DNA of 20,513 nucleotides from NCBI GenBank assembly GCA_903920925.1, contig CAIXOA010000124.1, positions 1-20,513 on the forward strand. The letters are read 5' to 3'. The translations under genes were made by a program, and so were the position numbers. Shown in pieces: positions 14,428 to 20,036 of the stretch; position 1 is the first letter of the stretch; each line of letters begins with the position of its first letter. The notes under the pieces were generated by a model, which worked only from the letters and a program-made list of their open reading frames with translations, did not search any database and was not told the origin of the DNA. This DNA comes from an uncultured Microcaldota archaeon (GTDB lineage: Archaea > Micrarchaeota > Micrarchaeia > Anstonellales > Bilamarchaeaceae).

Positions 14428-14429
14428 AT
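14359..14429 (+). repeat. Palindromic ~70-bp element, copy 2 (adk/DUF106 junction)
   Basis: ATTCACCTTC (14359-14368) and GAAGGTGAAT (14420-14429) are a perfect 10-bp inverted repeat. The stem extends past one A-A mismatch to GGCTGC (14370-14375) pairing with GCAGCC (14413-14418), 16 pairs in all, around a 37-base centre. The centre holds GCGG...CCGC, a small inner stem. Blocks shared with inverted copy 1 lie at 14373-14383 and 14403-14410. The right end supplies the Shine-Dalgarno site of the DUF106 gene and the stop codon of adk. Confidence 0.78.
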
Positions 14430-14435
14430 GAACTC

Positions 14436-15239
14436 ATGATAACGACCGAAAACTATTTCTGGATAGTCACCATCCTGGCCCTCTTCTACACCGTGGCTGT
14501 CCGCCTCATACAGATGAGGCTGATGGACCCGGAGAAGAGCAAGGAGCTCCAGAAGCGCATGAACGACCTGAACAAGGAGTATCTCTCCGCGCTCAAGTCC
14601 GGCAACAAGAAGCGCATGGAATCCATCCAGGAGGAGCAGAACAAGCTCATGCCCGAATTCAACAAGCTCATGATGGGCCAGCTCAAGGTGATGGGCGTCG
14701 TTGTCGTCGTTTTCCTCGCATTCATGTACCCCGTGAACGTGCTCGACCCCTTCGTAACCGACGACCAGGCGTTCGAGCTTACCTCCCTTTCCTCCGTGCA
14801 AGGGATGTGGTGCGGCTCGTTCGCCGCCCGATGCGCCTCCACAGGCCCCTGGCTCGTCCAGGTGACCGCCTACTCCGGAACTTCCGAGAAAGGCACCAAC
14901 AGCACCTATATCTATTGCAACCAGGAGGCAGGAATACTTCCGTCCCCGGTGATGAAGGGCACCCTTTTCCCAATGACAACTGATAAAAAAGTTTACACAC
15001 AAAATGAGAACGCCACGGTGTGCATAACCGCACCCGATGGCACCGACCGCGCGGTGGGAAAGACCGATTCGGGCACGTGGTTCATGGTTCCGCTCCCATT
15101 CACCATACCCGTGCTGAACGCAAATGCGATAAACGGGGCTAACGTCTGGTTTATCGTGGTTTCCATAATATTCGGCCTGATATTCTCGTTCGTGTGGGGG
15201 AAAGTCCATAAGAAGAAACCAAAAGGTGAAGCCAAATGA
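14436..15239 (+). CDS. DUF106/EMC3-like membrane protein insertase with a Cys-bearing ectodomain
   Basis: DUF106 proteins are archaeal relatives of YidC/EMC3/Oxa1 that help insert membrane proteins. The 267-residue product has TM1 at about 8-24, a charged coiled-coil stretch (27-75, with 'LQKRMNDLNKEYLSALKSGN'), TM2 at about 83-100 and TM3 at about 236-254. This is the family order. Between TM2 and TM3 lies an outside domain of about 130 residues with four cysteines (126, 133, 161, 196) and possible glycosylation sites (N155, N192), larger than the short loop usual in the family. I chose the ATG at 14436; an in-frame GTG at 14424 lies in the Shine-Dalgarno site. Confidence 0.85.
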   Translation: MITTENYFWIVTILALFYTVAVRLIQMRLMDPEKSKELQKRMNDLNKEYLSALKSGNKKRMESIQEEQNKLMPEFNKLMMGQLKVMGVVVVVFLAFMYPVNVLDPFVTDDQAFELTSLSSVQGMWCGSFAARCASTGPWLVQVTAYSGTSEKGTNSTYIYCNQEAGILPSPVMKGTLFPMTTDKKVYTQNENATVCITAPDGTDRAVGKTDSGTWFMVPLPFTIPVLNANAINGANVWFIVVSIIFGLIFSFVWGKVHKKKPKGEAK

Positions 15240-15547
15240 CAAAAAGGAAAGACCGCTCAACCGCCGTTAGGAAGCTCAAGAGGCGCGTCCAGTCCGGCGA
15301 AAGCAGGGAATACTACAAGCGCAGGCTGAAGAAGGCGAAGGCCTCCTGTGCAATCTGCCACTCCGCGCTCCGCGGCATCAGCTACGGCGCGAAGAGCGAG
15401 CGCACGCCCAACCGCAAGTTCGGGGGCAACCTCTGCCACCGCTGCCAGTCAAAAGTGGTAGTGGAGGCGCAGCGCGTGCGCGAGAAGACCAAGTCCATCG
15501 ATGACGTGCAGATGCTGTACAGGAGGTATGTGCAGGGCCAACTATGA
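15236..15547 (+). CDS. rpl34e: 50S ribosomal protein eL34
   Basis: eL34 is an archaeal/eukaryotic large-subunit protein with zinc-ribbon character. The 103-residue product has two CxxC pairs (C38/C41 and C67/C70), the second inside 'RKFGGNLCHRCQSKV', plus Arg/Lys-rich flanks that bind rRNA. Archaeal members are usually about 85-95 residues, so this is slightly long at the N-terminus ('TKRKDRSTAVRKLKRRV'). It overlaps DUF106 by 4 bases, with GGTG about 9 bases upstream. Confidence 0.9.
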   Translation: MTKRKDRSTAVRKLKRRVQSGESREYYKRRLKKAKASCAICHSALRGISYGAKSERTPNRKFGGNLCHRCQSKVVVEAQRVREKTKSIDDVQMLYRRYVQGQL

Positions 15548-16065
15548 TAATAGCGGTATGGGGCTGGACAGGAAGCGGAAAGAACACGCTCGGGGAGCTT
15601 CTCGCGAAGCGCCTCGGCTACCGCACTGTTTCGCCTACGTTCAAGGACCTTGCCGCAAAGGAGGGCGTCTCGCTCCTGGAGTTCCAGAAGCGCGCCGAGA
15701 AGGATTCCAACATCGACAAGAAGTTCGACGCCCTTTTGAAGGAAGAAGCCTCCAAGGGAAATTGCGTCGTGACCACCTGGCTCGGGCCGTGGATGGTGCC
15801 CGCGGGCTTCCGCATCCTTGTCTTCGCTCCCGAAAAGGTGCGCATAGAGCGCGTCGCGAAGCGGGAATCCATCCCTGAAAAAGAGGCGGCAAAATATGTG
15901 CGCGAGAAGGATTCCGGCAACATAAAGAGGTACAAGAAGGTATACGGGATAGACGTGACGGACACAAGCTCCTTCGACCTGGCTTTGAGCGCGGACACAT
16001 ACCGCCCGGAGCAGATGGCCGACATTGCGCTTGCCGCGATGGAGAAGAAATTCGGAAAGAAATGA
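15544..16065 (+). CDS. cmk: Cytidylate kinase, archaeal Cmk type
   Basis: It phosphorylates (d)CMP with ATP, feeding CTP synthesis. The 173-residue product starts with a P-loop 'GWTGSGKNT' at residues 7-15. It then has 'LAKRLGYRTVSPTFKDLAAK', 'EKVRIERVAKRESIPEKEA' (lid-region arginines) and 'RYKKVYGIDVTDTSSFDL', as in archaeal Cmk. The P-loop has Asn where Thr or Ser usually follows Lys, with Thr one position later; that residue normally helps hold magnesium. It sits between eL34 and eL14, the usual place. The ATG overlaps the eL34 stop. Confidence 0.88.
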   Translation: MIIAVWGWTGSGKNTLGELLAKRLGYRTVSPTFKDLAAKEGVSLLEFQKRAEKDSNIDKKFDALLKEEASKGNCVVTTWLGPWMVPAGFRILVFAPEKVRIERVAKRESIPEKEAAKYVREKDSGNIKRYKKVYGIDVTDTSSFDLALSADTYRPEQMADIALAAMEKKFGKK

Positions 16066-16080
16066 AATGAGGTTTTACAC

Positions 16081-16254
16081 ATGGCTGCGATTGAGGAAGG
16101 GAAGGTTTGCATAAGGAAATTTGGGAAGGGCTCCGGCGAGGAGGTCACAATTTCTAAAGTGATAGACGACCACTTCGTCATGGTGAAGGACGCGAAGGGT
16201 AAGGAGAAGCGCGCGAACATAAAGCACTTGGAACCCGTCGCGAAGGCCCACTGA
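16081..16254 (+). CDS. rpl14e: 50S ribosomal protein eL14, short form
   Basis: A frame of 57 codons lies in the slot between cmk and cbf5 where archaea carry rpl14e. The product, 'IEEGKVCIRKFGKGSGEEV' then 'VIDDHFVMVKDAKGKEKR' and 'NIKHLEPVAK', has the KOW-like fold signature of eL14: 'GRVCVKxxGR...G...VIVDVIDxNFVLVxG', then the 'KRxNIKHLEP' motif. Archaeal eL14 is commonly 75-95 residues, so this copy lacks the C-terminal helix. I see no frameshift that would extend it. No clear GGTG precedes it: the leader before the ATG reads GAGGTTTTACAC. Confidence 0.88.
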   Translation: MAAIEEGKVCIRKFGKGSGEEVTISKVIDDHFVMVKDAKGKEKRANIKHLEPVAKAH

Positions 16255-16258
16255 TCAA

Positions 16259-17119
16259 ATGGACGTCGAAGCGCTCCTCAACAATTCCGTCGTAATAATC
16301 GACAAGCCCCGCGGCCCCACTTCCCATGAGGTCTCCTCCTGGGTGAAGAAGCTCTCAGGGGTGAGCCGCACCGGCCACGCAGGCACCCTGGACCCCAATG
16401 TTTCCGGAGTGCTTCCCATAGCTTTGGGCCGCGCCACTAAACTTTTGCGATACATTGCAGGCAAGCGCAAGGCGTATGTGTGCATTGTCCGCTTCAAGAA
16501 CGACCTCTCGGATGCGCAGCTCGAAAACATTTTTTCCAAATTCCGCGGCATGATAACCCAGACCCCTCCCAAAATTTCCGCGGTCAAGAAGGTCGCCCGC
16601 AGGCGCTTCGTTTATGATTTGCGCGTTCTGGAGAGGGAAGGCAAAAAAGTCCTCTTTTACGCGGATGTGGACGCAGGCACCTACATCCGCACCATCTGCT
16701 CAGACATGGGCAAATTCACAGGAGGTTCAAGGATGGAGGAGCTCCGCCGCGTCTCCGTCTGGAACATTTCCGAAAAGGACGCAATCACCCTGCAGGACTT
16801 CTCCGACGCCATTTACGCTTATAAAGAAAAGGGAAACCCCTCCCTCCTCCTTAAGATTCTCCACCCTCCCCAGGATTTGATAGACGCCAAGCGCATCCAA
16901 ATCCGCCCCTCAGCCGCGGAGGCGATAATGCACGGCGCCCAGCTCACCGCCCCCGGAGTTGAATCCTTGGACGACTCCATAAAGAAGGAGGAAATAGTCA
17001 AGCTCTACTGCGGGGACCGCTTCATCGGGATGGGAAAGACCATCTTCCCCGCCCGCAAAATAAAGGAAAGGACGCACGGATACGTTGTGAATATAGAAAG
17101 GATACACGCATCTCGATAA
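16259..17119 (+). CDS. cbf5: H/ACA RNP pseudouridine synthase Cbf5 (TruB family)
   Basis: Cbf5 makes pseudouridine in rRNA guided by H/ACA RNAs, and in archaea can also modify U55 of tRNA. The 286-residue product has the TruB catalytic motif 'GHAGTLDPNVSGVLP' with Asp45 as the nucleophile, then 'KRKAYVCIVRF', 'PPKISAVKKVARRRFVYDL' and 'DAGTYIRTICSDMG'. A C-terminal PUA domain runs from about 205 to 286, from 'IRPSAAEAIMHGAQLTAPG'. Archaeal Cbf5 is usually about 330 residues; the N-terminus here is shorter. It is the last gene of the superoperon, 4 bases after eL14, and no clear terminator follows. Confidence 0.94.
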   Translation: MDVEALLNNSVVIIDKPRGPTSHEVSSWVKKLSGVSRTGHAGTLDPNVSGVLPIALGRATKLLRYIAGKRKAYVCIVRFKNDLSDAQLENIFSKFRGMITQTPPKISAVKKVARRRFVYDLRVLEREGKKVLFYADVDAGTYIRTICSDMGKFTGGSRMEELRRVSVWNISEKDAITLQDFSDAIYAYKEKGNPSLLLKILHPPQDLIDAKRIQIRPSAAEAIMHGAQLTAPGVESLDDSIKKEEIVKLYCGDRFIGMGKTIFPARKIKERTHGYVVNIERIHASR

Positions 17120-17142
17120 TGCCCGTTCTCCTGCATGAAAAC

Positions 17143-17151
17143 ATTTAAAAA
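17143..17151 (+). promoter_or_regulatory. TATA box of the leaderless membrane-protein gene
   Basis: ATTTAAAAA is centred about 27 bases before the ATG at 17174. A second AT-rich unit, TATTTAACAC, follows at 17155-17164. The layout (TTTAAA, then CACT, then TTTAA and CAC, then ATG after 9-10 bases) closely repeats that before the HEAT-like gene at 163. No Shine-Dalgarno site is present, so a leaderless message is likely. Confidence 0.5.
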
Positions 17152-17173
17152 CACTATTTAACACTATGATATC

Positions 17174-17773
17174 ATGAAACCCCGCCACATCTATATTCAA
17201 CAGGCTGTGAGGCACCAAGTAGCACGCGAAGCTGTCGCCTGCAGGTCAATGGCGCCTCCGTGGGAAAGGTCTTTCTGGAAGGTAGAGATACCTATCCGCA
17301 CGAAGGGCGAGGCAAAAGTGCCTGAACCTGCACAAAAGCCGAGGGTACCATCCAGCCGCAATATAATCTTCTCATCCATTGACGACATCAAAATCATATC
17401 AAGTTTCCGCAGACCCGATTTTGATCAGGAAGAAGAGCCAAAGAGGTCGATACGAGTCCTCACTTTGCAGGACCTGCTGCGTGGCGAGGACTGGAAAGTA
17501 AAAGAATGGGAAAAGATGGTACAGGGAGATAAGGCGTTAATAGCGCTTTCATGGGTCGCAGGAGCGGCTTCGGCCACCATCTGCCTTGTGGATCTGGCAT
17601 CGAAAGCACAGGCCGGCGCATCTTCCTCCGCGATAGGGGTATCTATCGCACTGTTGGCTGGAATTGCCGCCGTTCTCATCAAGGTAGTCAAATACTTCAA
17701 AAAGACTAAATTGCAGGATGAACAAGAATTGCAAAAAGCTAGGGAAGAATTAAACGCGAAGGGGGAGATTTGA
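17174..17773 (+). CDS. Small two-helix membrane protein, function unknown
   Basis: I do not recognise this family. The 199-residue protein has a basic, Pro-containing N-terminal half (residues 1-65), an acidic-basic middle, then two hydrophobic segments at about 121-141 and 150-172 separated by a short Ala/Ser loop, and a charged helical tail (175-195). This suggests a helical hairpin in the membrane with both ends on the same side. The ATG at 17174 is at leaderless distance from its TATA box. The last 18 coding bases overlap the 3' end of the convergent tRNA-Ser, and the stop codon lies inside the tRNA gene. The gene is less GC-rich than its neighbours. Confidence 0.6.
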   Translation: MKPRHIYIQQAVRHQVAREAVACRSMAPPWERSFWKVEIPIRTKGEAKVPEPAQKPRVPSSRNIIFSSIDDIKIISSFRRPDFDQEEEPKRSIRVLTLQDLLRGEDWKVKEWEKMVQGDKALIALSWVAGAASATICLVDLASKAQAGASSSAIGVSIALLAGIAAVLIKVVKYFKKTKLQDEQELQKAREELNAKGEI

Positions 17774-17837
17774 ACTCCCAATCCCTTGCGGGACATGCTT
17801 TCCAGGCATGCGCACTACCGGGTTATGCGACCTCCGC
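17756..17837 (-). tRNA. tRNA-Ser (anticodon GGA)
   Basis: The minus strand folds into a full 82-nt class II tRNA. The 7-bp acceptor stem GCGGAGG/CCTTCGC has one G-U pair. There is a D arm with stem GCA/TGC, a 5-bp anticodon stem CATGC/GCATG with loop CTGGAAA, a variable arm TCCC-GCAA-GGGA, and a perfect T arm GGGAG-TTCAAAT-CTCCC. The anticodon GGA (positions 17801-17803) reads UCC and UCU. The long variable arm and D-arm layout fit serine. CCA is not encoded. Its 3' end overlaps the preceding plus-strand gene by 18 bases. Confidence 0.95.
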
Positions 17838-17866
17838 TCTCCTTTTTGCTGAATGGCAAGAAGGGA

Positions 17867-17877
17867 TTACTATACAG
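17867..17877 (-). promoter_or_regulatory. Possible TATA box for tRNA-Ser
   Basis: On the minus strand the sequence AACTGTATAGT lies about 35 bases upstream of the tRNA 5' end. That fits a TATA box with transcription starting a few bases before the tRNA. The match is modest, and an A-rich run further upstream (about 17881-17895) is an alternative. Confidence 0.35.
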
Positions 17878-17967
17878 TTGCGTTTTCCTTTTATTCTTTT
17901 GCCTATGCCACCCTGCTTAGGGCTGCCTTTTTTCTCCCGTTTTTGCCTTCCGCGCCCCCTCATCACG

Positions 17968-17977
17968 CTTTTTAAGC
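17968..17977 (+). promoter_or_regulatory. TATA box of the uS13-uS4-uS11-Rpo3 operon
   Basis: CTTTTTAAGC predicts transcription starting near 17998-18000. This gives a leader of about 105 bases before the GTG at 18105 that contains the three-way junction described separately. It shares the intergenic region with the divergent tRNA promoter. Between 17880 and 17965 the DNA is pyrimidine-rich and shows nothing else that I can name. Confidence 0.5.
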
Positions 17978-18019
17978 ATTTCTATGGAATATTCTTTCTA
18001 CGCGTGTTCTAGCGTTATA

Positions 18020-18092
18020 GAGTTTGGGTTCTTGAATCGGAAATCATCGGATTTCCGATAGCGGACAAAGTTTGCGAACTTTGCCCTAACTC
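18020..18092 (+). ncRNA. Predicted three-way-junction leader RNA of the uS13 operon
   Basis: Three nested helices can be drawn by eye. A closing stem pairs 18020-18028 (GAGTTTGGG) with 18084-18092 (CCCTAACTC), eight of nine pairs. Inside it, a perfect 10-bp hairpin pairs 18036-18045 with 18050-18059 around AUCG. A perfect 7-bp hairpin pairs 18066-18072 with 18077-18083 around UGCG, a UNCG-type loop, and abuts the closing stem. It lies wholly between the predicted transcription start and the GTG start of uS13. In bacteria the matching operon is controlled by S4 binding its leader; a similar role here is only inferred. Confidence 0.6.
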
Positions 18093-18104
18093 AATCTTTC
18101 TCGC

Positions 18105-18869
18105 GTGAGCTACGCATTTGGTGATTATCTGGCAAAGAAGGAAAGGAAAACCAAGAAAGAGGAAGAGCACGAAAAGGAAGTAAAGGTCGACGAGAAGAAG
18201 AAGGCCAAGCCGGCGGTCCCGAGGAAGGAGGAAGCCATGGAGCCAGGCGTCCGTGGAATCGTCCGCATCGCGGGAAAGGACATGCGCGGGAACCTCAAGC
18301 TTTCGAAGGGGCTTTTGCGCGTGCGCGGTCTCGGCCACACGATGAAGAACGTCGCCGCCAATGCCATCGCCGAGGAGCTCAGCATCTCACCCCAGGAAAA
18401 GGTCGGGAAGCTCTCCGACGAGCAGATAGAAAGGATAGATAAACTGCTCACCAATCTCCAATCCAAGAACGTCCCGCCCTACCTCCTCAACAGGAGGAAG
18501 GACCCGGACACCGGAAAGGACATCCACGTCATCATGAACGACCTCGCATTCACGCAAAGGCAGGATATAGAGCGCGAAAAGAAGCTCTACACCTGGAAGG
18601 GATACAGGCACGCCTACGGCAAGAAGGTGCGCGGTCAGAGAACCCGCAACACGGGCAGGAAGGGAATGGCCCTCGGAGTCATGAGGAAGACCATCCTCGC
18701 AGCCGCCCAGGCAGCGAAGGCGGGCCCGGCGGGCAAGCCAGGGGCACCGGGAGCGCCGGCAGCAGGGGCGCCGGCCGCGGGAGCAGCGCCGGCAGGCGCG
18801 AAGGCACCGGCAGGGAAGGCACCAACGGGGAAGGCACCGGCACCAGCCGCGAAAGAGGCAAAGAAATAG
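18105..18869 (+). CDS. rps13: 30S ribosomal protein uS13 with extensions at both ends
   Basis: uS13 sits at the top of the 30S head and contacts P-site tRNA and the large subunit. The conserved core begins near residue 45 ('MEPGVRGIVRIAGKDMRG'), continues with 'GLLRVRGLGHTMKNVAANA' and ends with 'YRHAYGKKVRGQRTRNTGRKG', the archaeal signature. Before the core lie 44 mostly Lys/Glu residues if GTG at 18105 is used. The ATG at 18237, preceded by a strong AAGGAGG, would give just the core and is a real alternative. About 55 C-terminal residues are Ala/Pro/Gly/Lys repeats. The GTG at 18105 lacks a Shine-Dalgarno site. Confidence 0.88.
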   Translation: MSYAFGDYLAKKERKTKKEEEHEKEVKVDEKKKAKPAVPRKEEAMEPGVRGIVRIAGKDMRGNLKLSKGLLRVRGLGHTMKNVAANAIAEELSISPQEKVGKLSDEQIERIDKLLTNLQSKNVPPYLLNRRKDPDTGKDIHVIMNDLAFTQRQDIEREKKLYTWKGYRHAYGKKVRGQRTRNTGRKGMALGVMRKTILAAAQAAKAGPAGKPGAPGAPAAGAPAAGAAPAGAKAPAGKAPTGKAPAPAAKEAKK

Positions 18870-18877
18870 GTGGCTAA

Positions 18878-19456
18878 ATGGGAGACCCAAGACGATTCTC
18901 AAACAAATACGAAAGGCCGAAGAGGCTTTGGGAAAGGGCAAGGCTCAAGGAAGAGAAGGGCCTGAAGAGCACCTACGGGCTCAAGAACATGCGCGAGCTC
19001 TGGACAATGGGGCTCGAGCTCAAGAAGGCGAGGCGTGACGCAAGGCGCCTGCTCTCCCTTTCCGAGGCGGAGCGCAGCAGGGACATGGTAAAGCTCATGG
19101 GCAAGCTCCACAAGATAGGCATCCTCCAGAAGGATGCGAAGCTGGAAGACGTCCTCTCCCTCTCCGTGAAGGAAATCCTTGAAAGGAGGCTGCAGACCCG
19201 CGTGGTCCGCAAGGGCCTCGCAAAGACCATGGCCCAGGCACGCCAGCTCATTACGCATGGTTTCATCGCCATAAGCGGGAGGAGGATATCTTCCCCCAGC
19301 TACGTGGTTTCCCATGATGAGGAAGACCGCATCGGTTACGCAAAGCCCATAAACCTGGAGCCCAAGGCGCCGGTGGAAACCGCAGAAGAGAAGGAGGAAA
19401 AAGCCGGGGAAAAGGCCGAAGAAAAGCCCGTGGAGAAGCCCGCGGAGGCAGCCTGA
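18878..19456 (+). CDS. rps4: 30S ribosomal protein uS4
   Basis: uS4 nucleates 30S assembly on 16S rRNA and borders the mRNA entry. The 192-residue product starts '[18 protein letters not shown]', the archaeal N-terminus. It has '[10 protein letters not shown]' and an S4 RNA-binding domain at about 103-150 ('[20 protein letters not shown]', then '[24 protein letters not shown]'). A Glu/Lys/Ala/Pro tail of about 27 residues follows the core (166-192). GGTGG lies 6 bases before the ATG. In bacteria the S4 of this operon represses its own leader. Confidence 0.96.
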   Translation: MGDPRRFSNKYERPKRLWERARLKEEKGLKSTYGLKNMRELWTMGLELKKARRDARRLLSLSEAERSRDMVKLMGKLHKIGILQKDAKLEDVLSLSVKEILERRLQTRVVRKGLAKTMAQARQLITHGFIAISGRRISSPSYVVSHDEEDRIGYAKPINLEPKAPVETAEEKEEKAGEKAEEKPVEKPAEAA

Positions 19457-19467
19457 GGTATCATGTT

Positions 19468-20034
19468 ATGCACGAAGAAAAAGAAATGAAGAAGGAAGAT
19501 GCCCCGAAGGCCGAGGAGAAGAAGCACGAGGCACATGCGGAAAAGAAAGCCGAGCACAAGCCTGCGGAGGAGAAGCCCGCCGAGGCAAAGCCGGCCCCGG
19601 CCGAGGCAAAGCCCGCAGCAGCAGAGCCGGAAAAGCCAAAAGAGAGAAAGAAGGGAAGGCTCGCGGTCGTGCATGTCTACTCATCCAAGAACGACACCAT
19701 AATCACCGCCACGGACGTGAGCGGCGCCGAGACCCTCGCGTGGGCGAGCGGCGGCATGATGGTCAAATCCTCCCGTGAGGAGGGAAAGCCCTACGCGGCG
19801 ATGCAGGCCGCGGCCAAGCTCGTAAACCAGCTCAAGGACAAGGGCGTGGACACGGTCCACATAAAGATACGCGCGCCAGGAGGGAACGGCTCCAAGACCC
19901 CGGGCGGAGGCGCCCAGGCGGTGGTCCGTACCATCGCAAGGATGAAGATGCGCGTTGGCAGGATTGAGGACGTCACTCCGTTGCCAACTGACTCCATGAA
20001 AAGGGCAGGAGGAAGGAGAGGCAGGAGGGTGTGA
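19468..20034 (+). CDS. rps11: 30S ribosomal protein uS11 with a long N-terminal extension
   Basis: uS11 lies on the 30S platform near the mRNA exit. Residues from about 61 are a normal archaeal uS11: '[21 protein letters not shown]', '[17 protein letters not shown]', '[20 protein letters not shown]' and the C-terminal '[16 protein letters not shown]'. Residues 1-60 are almost only Lys, Glu, Ala, Pro and His and look disordered; archaeal uS11 normally starts close to the core. The ATG at 19468 has GAGGT 8 bases upstream. The ATG at 19463 is in another frame and soon stops. Confidence 0.95.
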   Translation: MHEEKEMKKEDAPKAEEKKHEAHAEKKAEHKPAEEKPAEAKPAPAEAKPAAAEPEKPKERKKGRLAVVHVYSSKNDTIITATDVSGAETLAWASGGMMVKSSREEGKPYAAMQAAAKLVNQLKDKGVDTVHIKIRAPGGNGSKTPGGGAQAVVRTIARMKMRVGRIEDVTPLPTDSMKRAGGRRGRRV

Positions 20035-20036
20035 GC

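Noticed and set aside
17770..18012. 80-codon plus-strand frame beginning inside tRNA-Ser
   Set aside because: It runs antisense through the tRNA and into the promoter region, has no Shine-Dalgarno site and shows no family pattern.
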